Assembly: GCA_027257055.1 (NCBI GenBank)
Contig: JAPVLO010000001.1
Span: 12,051,501 to 12,115,500 of the forward strand
Source: Cephalopachus bancanus
Lineage: Eukaryota; Chordata; Mammalia; Primates; Tarsiidae
DNA length: 64,000 nt
Reading direction: 5' to 3'
Part shown: one piece after another, positions 1-10,592 of the stretch
Layout of the letters: every line of letters begins with the position of its first letter
Position numbering within the stretch: the first letter of the stretch is position 1
Position numbers and translations under genes: made by a program
The notes under the pieces: generated by a model
Told to the model about the DNA's origin: nothing
Databases searched by the model: none
Seen by the model: only the letters and a program-made list of their open reading frames with translations

Positions 1-741
1 TAAACTATAAAACCTTACCATGACTTAAATGAATTTCCTATGTCTAAACTTTAATTTTTATATGATCTAATGATTGACCTTTAATACTATGCTATATCCT
101 ATTAAGCTAATACCTTATCATTAATTCTTTTATAAATCGTATAGTAACTGTTATATTTGAATAATGTAGCAAAAGGAAACAAAATAGCAAGCATAAATTT
201 ACTCAAATGTACTATAAAATGCAAATGCAACTATAAGTGTATATGTATATATTTTATCCTAACAAGTCTACTCTAAAATCAAATAGTAGCTGTCACACTC
301 TTGAACAAGGAAATGCATGGCCGCCATGACGATGGCCATGGGCTGAAGCAAAAAGAGTTTTGGTATGTAACGAAACTAGAAAAAACGTTCTGCCTAGCTA
401 GAGGCAGGGTGATAAAACTATTATGGTAATTTAGTTTCTAATCTTAGCTCTAGGGGAAACTGCTTTCGGGAACAAGAGCTGACTAACCAGTCTACCAGGA
501 AATAGAAGTTTGAAACTATCTAGAAAGAAGTACAACTTGGAAGGGACAAGGTCATATAAAATAATTCTGCTGTGCAACTTTCCATCAGGTGTATAGAGAT
601 TTACTTATAAGTTTTACTGCCACGTATGCACACTGGTCACTAATCACACGCCAATATTATGGGTGTTGCTTGTTAGAGGCGATCTTTCAGATGGGCCTTT
701 ATAGGCCTCAGTCATGTAGTTATAGATGTTGGCTCCCAACA
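1..741 (-). mobile_element. LTR of endogenous retrovirus (family B), cut by window start
   Basis: Read on the minus strand, this begins TGTTGGGAGCC at 741 and aligns over its whole length, with substitutions and small indels, to the plus-strand LTR at 7561-9103. It is therefore a second copy of the same LTR family in opposite orientation. Only the U3 side lies in the window; the TATA/poly(A)/R end is beyond position 1. The first bases outside the LTR are GTATAT (742-747), one half of the expected 6-bp duplication, whose partner is not visible. No retroviral coding sequence is seen. Confidence 0.85.
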
Positions 742-747
742 GTATAT

Positions 748-1147
748 GATGTAATGTCATTCAGCAGTAACAAGGGATGGAGTACTGATGGATACTGAAC
801 ATGGAAGAACCTTGTAAACACTATGCCAAGTGAAAGAAGCCAATCACAAAAGACTCCATACTATATGATTCCAAAGATTCAAGCAAAATCCCCATAATAG
901 GTGACTCTGTTGAAAGACCGAAGGTAGATTACTGGCTGCTTAAGACTAGGGGCACTGGGAGAAATGAGTAGTGACTGCTGATGCATAAAGGCTTTTGTGG
1001 GGGTTTGATGAAATGTTCTAAATTTAACTGTTGTGATGGTTGTACAACTCTGCGAAAATACTGAAAATTGTACCATGAAAAAGTTGGATAATATTGCATG
1101 GAAAGTATATCTCAATAAAGCTGTTATTATAGGTGAGACCACTTGGG
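748..1147 (+). mobile_element. Old L1 3'-end fragment
   Basis: The sequence follows the familiar 3' end of mammalian L1M elements: a degenerate ORF2 tail with the CCAAGTGAAAGAAGCC motif, then the GTTGTGATGGTTGTACAAC stretch, ending in ATATCTCAATAAAGCTGTTAT. It is heavily diverged and non-coding. The family-A LTR begins a few bases after its end. Small open frames here are chance. Confidence 0.75.
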
Positions 1148-1153
1148 AATATT

Positions 1154-1984
1154 TGTTGGGAGCTGGCCACGGAGGCCCACTGAGCGTTAGAGATCAGGAA
1201 GGGCCATTGACCCCGAGACCACTAGGATGCGTTCAGGAGCTATTGACCCCATTTCCTCCCCCTTTCTACTTAGCACTAACCAGATTAAGCTCCTGTGAGC
1301 TCAAAACATAAAAACTCTGAGACTGGGACGAACACAAGCTAACTTTAGAAGCTCATTGCTCCCATTCTTCCTCAAACTGCAGTTTTGGCTTTCACACAAC
1401 TTATAATTCAAACTCGTGTCACATCTAAGAGCCTTAGTATTGGTCACAGGCTTCTGGGTCATGATCTTAGGATTTATTGAAGGTGAATTGTAGAATATAG
1501 TTTTAGAAGGCAGCCATTTTGCTGAAAGAATGCGACTGGGTTACTTGCAGGTAGCCCACTGTGAACTTTGGACTGGGCCACATTCCAAACATTCTGGGAT
1601 GGGCCACTTTTGTTTGTAAAGTAAATACTTAAGCTTCTATAGAATTGTTTAACTTGGCATAAATCAATCAGCTTAGATTGGAAAGAGTTTACAGAATATG
1701 TCAGTCACAGATTAGGTTATCCTTTGTTATGGGATTTTAAAATTATCATATGAAAAGGGTTTAAAGGGTTAAGTTTTTACGGATGAAGGTTTCTGGTGGG
1801 TGGGGGATGCCCCTCCCACATCTGACTCTCTGTATAAAAGACCTGTTGTAATTCCCAATAAGACTCATTCGCTTCTGCACTAGACTGGAGTCCAGTCTCT
1901 TTCTTTCTCTCTTTTTCCCCCCAATCACCAACACCGTCTCCACCTTTGGGGTACCCTGAACCCGGCTGAAGCTGGTCTCCAGCA
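1154..1984 (+). mobile_element. Solo LTR, endogenous retrovirus family A (copy 1)
   Basis: An 831-bp element starting TGTTGGGAGC and ending CCAGCA, flanked by perfect 6-bp direct repeats AATATT (1148-1153 and 1985-1990). TG...CA ends with a 6-bp duplication point to a class II (ERVK/betaretrovirus-like) LTR. A GTATAAAAGACC TATA motif lies near 1831, followed by an AATAAG poly(A)-like hexamer and a CT-rich tract. The copy at 14452-15303 is closely similar. There is no internal retroviral sequence, so this is a solo LTR left by LTR-LTR recombination. Confidence 0.92.
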
Positions 1985-2236
1985 AATATTCTAGGTAAAA
2001 AGTATTGAATTCAAATGATAGTATTGGGTCTGGCAAAGTGTGTTTAGACTCAGTACAGACTTGGGATGTAACTGATGGGGAAGGGTGCAGGAGAGTAAAA
2101 AATGAATACTTCTGTCTTTCTTCCTTTATACTTGGATAATTAGGAGAACACAATAGGTTTTGGGAGAAATACCAGAAGTTTACATAAAGTTCATGATGAG
2201 TTTGAAATGCCTATAAGACAAAGGTAGACGGGATTT

Positions 2237-2612
2237 TTAAAATGTGGTACATATACACAATGGTATATTACGCAGCCATAAAGTAGGATACAATTATGAA
2301 CTTCACAGCAACTTGGATTGAATTAGAGTCTGTAATACTCAGTGGTCTATCACAAAAACAAAGAACTGAGTACCACATGTTCTCACTCATAAGTGGAACC
2401 TGAACAATTTTCATAATACTGTAAGAATGGGATTGGCAGTAGTGGGAAACTGCCTGGGGAGTGGGCAACACTTCATCAATAAGTGTACCTGATCTTAAAC
2501 CAGGTGACGTGGGGACCACAGTGAGACCCAAACTTTACCTGTACAATGACCATTTGTACGCCTACCCCTGAATTATACCCCACATCTTTAAAATAAAAAA
2601 AGAAAAAGAAAA
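2237..2612 (+). mobile_element. L1 3'-end insertion (lineage-specific type)
   Basis: ORF2 C-terminal remnant (ATGTGGTACATATACACAAT, then the TTCTCACTCATAAGTGGA motif) followed by the 3' UTR and an A-rich tail containing AAAATAAAAAAAG. The same 3' UTR recurs at 9250, 26400, 50250, 51013 and 57830, so it marks an L1 lineage active in this genome. 5'-truncated and non-coding. Confidence 0.85.
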
Positions 2613-4339
2613 AAAGAGGCAATGAGCATGTTTTATTCTTTAGGCCTGTCCTTTGCTTTGACAATTCTTTCCTCTCTTGAGTCAAAGTCCGCCTCCCACT
2701 GAGGGATGCCCTTTTTCAGCTAAGGTACGGGTCTGTACATGACCAGACTTAATCAATCAGGCACACTTGCTCTAGACATCGATGTGGCAAATGACAAAGC
2801 ATCACAGGAGCTACATCAAGTCCACATGAAGAGAGGCAAGAGCAGTGAACAGGAGTAGCAGAAGCAGCAGTTGAGTGTAGATTTCAGAGCCTCCAGCACC
2901 TGTGGGACTGGCAATCGGTTCCCAGATGGATGAATGCAAATGGTGGTACACACTAAAGGATCTGTGCCTAGTGGTCACAGCAGTGGTAGTTTCATGAGTC
3001 CAATTCAGCACTGTGATTGGGAGTGGGTTTTTTTTTTTTTTGTAATACTTACATCACTTTGAAGCATGATTCACCAGTTCTTCCTAAAGATTTGTGGAAT
3101 AACTTCAAATTCCTTTCATCAAATCCCTTTCTATTTAAATTAGCTGAAGATGGTTTATATTGCTTGCACCTAAGAGAAAGCTGAATGATACCATGTCCAA
3201 CAGGAGATGCCGAATAGACCAATAGGTTTTTGGTGAGAGAACTGGGCTAAAGACATGCTTTGAGTAGTCATCAATGATACCACAAGAATGGATGGGTACA
3301 CAACAATATTAAAGTATTTAATGCCACTGAATTTATATATATATGTATGCATTTGTACGCATATATGTGTATATACATATATATATTAAATGGTTAAAAT
3401 TGTAAATGTTATGTTACATATATTTTACCACAGTCATAGAAAAAAAGAATAGATAGAAATGTTGAAGGCAAGAGTCTTAAACAGGAAGGAGAACCTAAAA
3501 AAAATAGCTCAAGGAATTTTAACCTTTAAATGAGAAAAGAATGGAAGAAGACATCCCTAAAGAAGACTGAGAATAACACATCATTTTCAACTCTTCACAC
3601 AGTAATTTACACTTGATAGTTTGGATCAATGATTGTAGTCTTTCTCAATGTTTGGATGAATGAATGAACTGAATGCTCAAATAGAAATGTTGCTTTGCTT
3701 GTTGGGTGTTAATTACTCATGTAACTGCACGTGAGTGATACAGTTAGGTATGTAGAAGCATGATGTAAAAGATTAGCAAATTGATGTCACTGCAAAGAAC
3801 AGTCCCCTTTTATTGCCTTGCAGAGTCTGCAGGGAAAAGGGGGAGAAGGGAGTCTTTCAGCGCAATACTTATTTATGTTACGTGTACCAAGAAGCAATTG
3901 GTCGCTTTCTGAAACACTCCTGTTAAGAAACAACTTAATTCTATGTGTATTTTTTTTCTCTCTCAAGTAAGACGTATTATTTTGGGTGATGAATTTGGGT
4001 CACATTCTGCAACTGTTATCAACAACTTTCATTACTATTGGATTTCCTCATCTTTATGTACTTATTAGTGTCAACCCTTCTGCATTAACCATGAAAATGG
4101 TAATGCACTTAATATTTATATTTAGCTTGATACTTAGAGGTGGCAGAAGTGAACATATTTATTATAAAGATCAAGAGTAAGAAAGGGAAAGAATCGATGG
4201 CATTTATATTTAAACTTTCTGTTGCTTGAATATTTCAGATATTGATTTATAACCACTCGTATGGAATAGTTTAAAATGTCAGATATACAGATATATCTCC
4301 AAAGGTAAAACTAATTCTAAACAACATGGTTTGAATGTA
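2613..4339. other. Intergenic DNA, nothing recognised
   Basis: No gene, exon or clearly nameable repeat. It contains a T12 run near 3029 and a short TA/TG-rich tract at about 3337-3385. The open frames here lack coding features and are short. Confidence 0.5.
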
Positions 4340-4715
4340 AAGGCCTATATATAGACAAATTGTCTTCTGCTGCTTCCACTGCTGAGACAGCAAGACCAAC
4401 TCCTATTCCTCTTTCTCCTTAGCCTATTCTATGTGAAGACATTGAGGATAAAGATCTTTATGATCATCTGTTTCCACCTAATGAACAGTAAATATTTTCT
4501 CTTCCTTACAATCTTCTTAATAACATTTTCCGTTCTCTAGCTTACTTTATAATGAGAGTACAATATATAATACATATATGAAATATGTGTTCATTAACTC
4601 TATATGTGAACAGTAAGCTGTTAGTAGTTAAGTTTTGGGGGATTTATAGGTTTTTGACTGCATAGAGAGTGGGGCCCCTTGCCTTATGTTACTCAAGGAT
4701 CATTTAGATAAACAT
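4340..4715 (+). mobile_element. Tigger-like DNA transposon remnant
   Basis: Matches, with divergence, the element at 31226-31672: both contain the block ACAGCAAGACCAACTC or its equivalent, GAAGACATTGAGGAT, TAAATATTTTCTCTTCCTTA, and the 3' part TTAGTAGTTAAGTTTTGGGGG. The 31-kb copy shows terminal inverted repeats of the CTTGAACAAC type. The left end of this copy is missing. The Tigger (pogo) assignment is from general knowledge. Confidence 0.6.
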
Positions 4716-5168
4716 TTAGGTAAACTATCCTAAATTTTGATTATATAGATATAATAATATATAAACACATGTAGTCTGTGCAATAAATATTATTATTGCA
4801 CCAATTCTTTCAATGAATAGAGCATCTACATACATCTACAATACTATTCCATGTGTCCTATATATCTAAAGAGACACGCAAAAAAGACACAGCTTCTGCT
4901 CTCATGGTATTTGGGGAAATTAACAATGAACAGCTAAACAAATAAATAAATACATGCAAAACAAATAATAATCATAATCGGAAAAAATAGATTGCTCTGA
5001 AGGCAATTACTCCATTACAATTGGGAGCAGGAAATATCACTTTTTCTTGTTTTACTAAATCAAATTAAATCCAGTTCAGCCTCACTAATCTATCTGGCTG
5101 ACTGGTCAATCTTGGTGATCATGTGAAAACTGATGATGAATTGGGGTAGACTTATCTCTTCCAGGGAT
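4716..5168. other. AT-rich intergenic DNA, nothing recognised
   Basis: AT-rich stretch without a convincing repeat or coding signal. Confidence 0.5.
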
Positions 5169-5512
5169 GATGTCTTAGTCCATTTTGTGATGTTCTAATG
5201 AAATACCCAAGACGGTAATTTATAAAGAACAGAGATTTATTTTCCACAGTTCTAGAGGCTGGGAAGGAAAAACATCAAGGTGCCAGCATCTGGTGTCTGG
5301 TATCTTGCTGTAGCCTCACATAGTGGAAGGCAGAATGGCAAAAGGGGTGAACAACCTTTGTCAAGCCATTTTTTAGGTGTACCTCATCCTGTTCACAAAG
5401 GTGGTACCCTCATGACTCAATCACTTCCCAATACTGATGCATTGGGGATTAAGTTAAACATGAACTTTAGAGAGGACAAAAACATTCAGACCATGGCAAA
5501 TGGTTGGCAAGC
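5169..5512 (-). mobile_element. MaLR LTR, MST-like, degenerate
   Basis: Begins GTCTTAGTCCATTTTGTG, then GGTAATTTATAAAGAACAGAG, a CACAGTTCTAGAGGCTGGGA block, and ends AACATTCAGACCATGG. This is the order of an MST-type mammalian-apparent LTR-retrotransposon LTR read in antisense. The 132-residue open frame across it is a by-product. Confidence 0.7.
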
Positions 5513-7039
5513 CATTGAACTTATGCAATCTAAGACAATTGAAACAAGGCATCTGTTTCTTAGTATTTCACATCATTGCTATATTGCTTATTATTTAAGC
5601 CTGCATTGGGTTATTCTTATCTGGAGTTTACATTCCTCCCACAGGCTCAGTCATGCGTTCATTTTCCATGGCTTCTGAGGACAAGATATTTACTGTTCAT
5701 CACTAGTATGCACATACATAACTTGATTAGAGGCCAGAGACAGGTCTCTCCTCCTTGTCAGAAGCCCTCACCTTGTTCTTACCAGTCTCTTTACTGAGTA
5801 TCTTTCTGTTAAACAAATTTTCAGAGATACTATATTATTTTTTAAAAATCCAGAAGTGACAGAGCATATGATGGGCATAGATTCTAGAAAGTTGAGTAGA
5901 AAAAAGTTGATTTGCCTTCTGAAAGAAAAGACAAAACTGAGAGAAAGTATCATTACTTGGTACAATTGTTCCATTGGATTATTTTCACATCATATACTCA
6001 ATTTCAAATGTAGTGAATTTTTATTCCAATTTTGTGTCATTTTTATTTTTTAGAAAAATGGTAAGATTGATGCACATGATAGAAGAGTAGGGTGTCCGCC
6101 ACAACTTTGGCTTTCTACAGAACTTGTAAATAGAAAACGGTGATTGAAATTTTGTTTCATTGGGGGGGATAGGTGCAGTTACAAAAGTTTTCATGCTCAT
6201 GGGATTGTTACAATAATAGTAAAATGGATAACCATTTACTTATCTCTTAGATTCAGAACTTTATGCTTTACATGTTTACCTCATCAGTCTGTCATCTCTC
6301 TCATGTATCTCTTCTTCTTTGTTAAACTTTTTCAATGTAAGTTGGAGGTATAATGACACCTTACCCCTAATACTTTATTATGCATTATTTAGGAATAAGG
6401 ATGCTCTCCTACATAAGTAAAATATAAAATGTTGCTATGACATTGAAGTAATTGGTCATAAAATAGACAATCCATACTCATATCTCCCAAATTTCTCCCC
6501 AGATATCTTCTGAAGCAAATTTTTTGTAAGTAGAATCTAAATCTGGTTTGTACATTACATCTGAATTTCATGTTTTATGTCAAAAAACTAGTTATAATAG
6601 ATTACATATATGCAAAATCACCTTAAATAGTAAACTGGTTCATAGAACAAGAATAACAAATCCAAAGGAGAAATAATGTTTCAATTTGAAAGGGGAATGG
6701 TCGATAATGGGGCCTTAAAAACTAGGAACAAGATTGGCAGTAAATTTTCACTGTGTCCTTGTGGAAGATATAGGTCATTAGGATAGCATAGGTTGATAAC
6801 AATAACTATTAAATTAATTCAACTAAATTTCCTGGTCAGCTCAGCATCCTTGTGCTTCTAATTTTACTTCACTAGTGCATTTGCCCATAAGTCAGGATAT
6901 CTGAGAAAATTTACTAATCAATACACAAGAATTTTTTTCTACCTATAGCTTTGTTTCACACTATAAATGAGATAGCATCTATGTTATAGTTAAAGAATTT
7001 AGAAGATCTCTTAAAAGTATCATGATCCATCACTAATTA
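5513..7039. other. Intergenic DNA, nothing recognised
   Basis: AT-rich sequence with only short, overlapping open frames and no recognised domain or RNA gene. Confidence 0.5.
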
Positions 7040-7385
7040 TTAGAGAAACCACAAGACATATCATCTGGCACCCAGTAGGATGGTAATCATGAAAAACAAA
7101 CAACAAATGTTGGTGAGGATGTGGAGAAATGAAAACTCATGTGCGTTTTTGTTGGGAATATAAATTATGCAGCCACCATAAAAGACAGTACGCTAATTCC
7201 TCAAAATATTAAAAATATAATTACTATATAATCCAGCAAAATGTATATAGCCAAAAGATGGAAAATGGAGATATTTGCATACTCATGTTTAGAGCAACAT
7301 TATTCACAATAGCCAAAAAGAGGAAGCATCCCAAGTGTTCATTGATGATGGACAGATGAACAAAATATGATACTGATTAATCACG
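7040..7385 (+). mobile_element. Old L1 ORF2 C-terminal fragment
   Basis: Contains GGTGAGGATGTGGAGAAATG, CAACATTATTCACAATAGCC and AAGTGTTCATTGATGATGG, which are hallmarks of the last part of L1 ORF2 before the 3' UTR. Frame is broken by substitutions and indels. Confidence 0.8.
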
Positions 7386-7406
7386 GTTTGCTGGGGGAGG
7401 GGGAAC

Positions 7407-7411
<5 letters not shown>

Positions 7412-7469
<58 letters not shown>

Positions 7470-7560
7470 GATGGATGGATATAGATAGTAGATAAGTAGA
7501 TAGATGGCTATATATGTATAGAGATGATAGATAGACAGACAGACAGATAGATAGATAGAC
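7412..7560. repeat. Compound microsatellite (TG)n-(GATG)n-(GATA/GACA)n
   Basis: About 27 TG units (7412-7466) followed by ATGG/GATA/GACA-type tetranucleotide repeats to 7560. The last six bases, ATAGAC, also serve as the target-site duplication of the adjacent LTR. Confidence 0.95.
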
Positions 7561-9103
7561 TGTTGGGAGCCAACATCTATAGCTACATGGCTGAGGCCTG
7601 TAAAGGCCCGTCTGGAAGATCGCCTCTGACATAGGATATCAGTTATACCTATAATATTGGCGTGTGATTAGTGACCAGTGTGCATACATGGCAGTAAAAC
7701 TTATAAGTAAAATCTCTGTACACCTGATGAAAGGTTATACAGCAGAATGACCTTGTCCTTTCTAAATCTTACTTCTTTCTAGATATTTTTTAACTTCTAT
7801 TCCTGGTAGACTGGTGAGTCAGTTCTTGTTCCCAAAGGCAGTTCCTCCTAGGATTAAGATTAGAAACTAAATTATCATAATAGTTTTATTGCCCCGCCTT
7901 TTAGCCGGGCAGGGCGTTTTTCTTCAGGACGTTTTTCTAGTTTCTTTACATGCCGAAACTGTTTGCTTCAGCCCGTGGCCATTTCCATAGTAACTGCACA
8001 GTCCATTATCCAAGAGTGTGACAGACACTATTTGATTTTTAGAATAGACTTGTTCGGATAAAACATTCATTTAAGATGATATAATTTCCATCGGAAAGAT
8101 TTAAACAGTAATAAGCATTCGTAGAAAACTTTTAGGTTTTGTTTAAGCTGTTTAAGTTTCCTTTTCTCAGATTATGACTTTAGTTCCTGTTCCTGTAGGC
8201 CAATTTTAAGATCCTTTGATTAGTATACCGAAACTTTCCCAACGCTGTAGTTTTTGCTTCTAATATGACAATAGGAAATTTTACACATAGCCATGTACTA
8301 ATATACTAGGAAAAAAGATTTAAGTTTTGGGTTAAAGTCGTAGTTTTATTAGAATAGAATGAGAATTACAGTGTTATGATTCTAAAATCATACGTCAATG
8401 ATAATTGTAAGATTTAATGATAAGGTATTAGCTTAATGAGATATAGCATAGTATTAAAGCCCAAACACTAGATCATGAAACTCATATAAGTCATGGTAAG
8501 GAATAAGTTTTGAATTAATTGTTATAGAATTACAGGCCACTATGTTGAATCGTAATAGGTTAATGGAATAAATAAAAATTAAGTCATTTAAGTAAACTTA
8601 TAAATTATAGTATAGTGTTAAGTTGATAATATCAAATGTTAAAAAATATTAGGAGTCAGTGAACTTGGACTGAACCTAGAGTTAACTAAGGAAGTTTTTG
8701 TATTAATCAGGGTTTAGAACAAAGAGTATAATATGAATGATTTGTTGAACACTATGGAAGACACTTTTAAACGAACTGTATTTGTGCACCTGTGACCTTG
8801 ATGTGAGATTTGTAAGGCACGCCTGCTTGGAGCTTGCAAGTCTCTTGATGGTCTTGTGATGCATAGTTTGTAAATCGCAATATACATCATGGAGTTTGTA
8901 CGCCCCCAGCAAGTGATTATCACACTCCTGGAGGGTATGAAAAATGGTATATAAGTTGGAAGGAGTCCGAATAAAATTTGGCTTCAGTCCTGATCAGACT
9001 GTTCCCAGAAGAAACTGCCTCAGAGTGGTCTCTTCTCGCCGTCTGGATTCTCTGGAGCGGGTCCTAACCCTTCCCTCTTTGGCCGGGGGCTGACACCCCG
9101 GCA
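7561..9103 (+). mobile_element. Solo LTR, endogenous retrovirus family B (1.54 kb)
   Basis: A 1543-bp element from TGTTGGGAGCC to CCCCGGCA, flanked by perfect 6-bp repeats ATAGAC (7555-7560 and 9104-9109). It has a TATA-like motif GGTATATAAG near 8946 and a canonical AATAAA near 8971, followed by a GT/TC-rich R-U5-like segment, which gives a normal U3-R-U5 order on the plus strand. The 6-bp duplication suggests a class II retrovirus. The length is unusually large and is reminiscent of mouse mammary tumour virus-type LTRs, although I see no long open frame in it. The minus-strand relative is at 1-741. Confidence 0.92.
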
Positions 9104-9249
9104 ATAGACTTACTAATTTGATTATGGAGACTGAGAAGTCCCAAGATCTAAATCAGTAAGTTAGAGACCCAGGAGAGCTATTGGTGTCATTTCAGTCTAA
9201 AGTCAGTAGGCTTGTAACCCAAGAAGAGCGATGTCTCAGTTCAAGTTTT
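9104..9249 (+). repeat. Left half of an old interspersed repeat split by L1
   Basis: The sequence (TGATTATGGAGACTGAGAAG, then AGACCCAGGAGAGCTATTGG) belongs to a dispersed repeat that resumes at about 13698 with CTCAAGTACTTAGGCAGG and TTTTTGTTCTGTTC. The two halves match my recollection of one continuous mammalian repeat, whose name I cannot give. The L1 lies between them. Confidence 0.55.
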
Positions 9250-9430
9250 AAAAAAAATTTTTAATTTTAATGATGTGGGGCACAATTCAGGGCTAGGTAT
9301 ACAAATGTTCATTATGCAGGTACCCTTGTTGATGAGGTGTGCCCCCCTCCTCTGGCAGTTTCTCACTACTGTGGATTCTGTCCCCCAGGCATTTTCTCAC
9401 TACTGTTAATCCTTTTATTACAGTATTATG

Positions 9431-9633
9431 AAAGAGGACTGAATTTTTTAAAATGTGGTACGTATACATGATGGATTATTATGCAGCCACAAAGGACAAA
9501 ATTATGAACTTCACAGCAACTTGGATGGACTTAGAATCTATAATACTGAATGACCTACCACAGAAACAAATAGCTGAATACCACATGTTCTCACTCATAA
9601 GTGGACCTTGAACAATTATCATAATACTGTATT
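9431..9633 (+). mobile_element. Inverted ORF2-tail segment inside the L1
   Basis: This block reads in the plus direction (ATGTGGTACGTATACATGAT to TTCTCACTCATAAGTGGA), while the L1 sequence on both sides reads in the minus direction. It is bounded by a 12-bp inverted repeat, TACAGTATTATG on the left (about 9419-9430) and CATAATACTGTA on the right (about 9622-9633). Confidence 0.75.
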
Positions 9634-10525
9634 ACTGTATTATTTCATTTTTTTGTGGCAATGGGAATGGCATTGTGCTGTTTATTAGGGTTTCTTTACT
9701 GTTTATGTATAGAAATACAACTGTCTTTTGCACATTTATTTTATACCATGGGACTTTGCCAAAGTCCTTGATCTGTGCAAGGAGGTTTTTGACAGATTCT
9801 CGTGGGTTTTTGAGTTATAGAATCATGTCATCTGCAAAGAGGAATAACTTGAATTTCTCTTTTCCTGTTTGGATACCCAAATATCCTTCTCTTATCTGAT
9901 TCCTCTAGCTAGGACTTCCAAACTATGTTGAAAATGAGGGGTGAGAGTGGTCTCCTTGTCTTGTTCTGGTTTTCAGGGGAAATGATTCCAATTTTTGTCT
10001 GTTTAACAGTATGTTGGCTGTGGGTTTCTCATAGATGCCTCTTACTATTTTGAGGTATGTTCCATCTATGCCTAGATGTTTGAGGGTTTTTTATCAAGAA
10101 GGGATACCAGATTTTATCAAAAGTTTTTTCCACATCTGTTGATATAATATGTGGTTTTTGTTTTTATATATGTTGGGGTTTTTAATTACGTTTTTGGTCT
10201 TGTGAATATTGAACCAACCCTGCATCACAGGGGTGAAGCCTACTTGGTCATGGTGGATGATTTTTGAGATGTGTTGTTGGATCTGGTTTGCTAGGATCTT
10301 GTTGAGAATTTTAGCATTTATGTTCATCAAGGATATTGGCCTGTAGTTTTCTTTTTATGTTGAATCTTTACCTGGTTTGGGTATCAATGTGATGTTAGCT
10401 TCATTAAATGATTTGGGGAGAGTTCCATCTTTCTCAATTGCCTGGAATATTTTCAATAAGATTGATATCAGTTCCTCCTCATATGTTTTATAGAATTCTG
10501 CTGAAAAACTATCTGGACCAGAACA

Positions 10526-10592
10526 TTTTTTTTTTTAAATCAAGACTTATTGAGAGGACAAAAAAGCCCCCACAGTGGGAGGGGAACTGAGG
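10526..10592 (-). pseudogene. Possible tiny processed-transcript 3' end inside L1
   Basis: On the minus strand, a unique C/T-rich segment of about 55 bases ends in CCTCTCAATAAGTCTTG followed by an A-run (a T-run at 10526-10536). It interrupts otherwise continuous L1 ORF2. An AATAAG hexamer about 10 bases before the A-tract looks like the 3' end of a retroposed mRNA. The parent gene is not recognised. Confidence 0.3.

Noticed and set aside
7412..7560. CRISPR-like array
   Set aside because: Simple tandem repeats without unique spacers, in a mammalian genome.
7381..7632. Minus-strand frame with a His-Thr repeat
   Set aside because: Produced by the (TG)n/GATA microsatellite running into the LTR.
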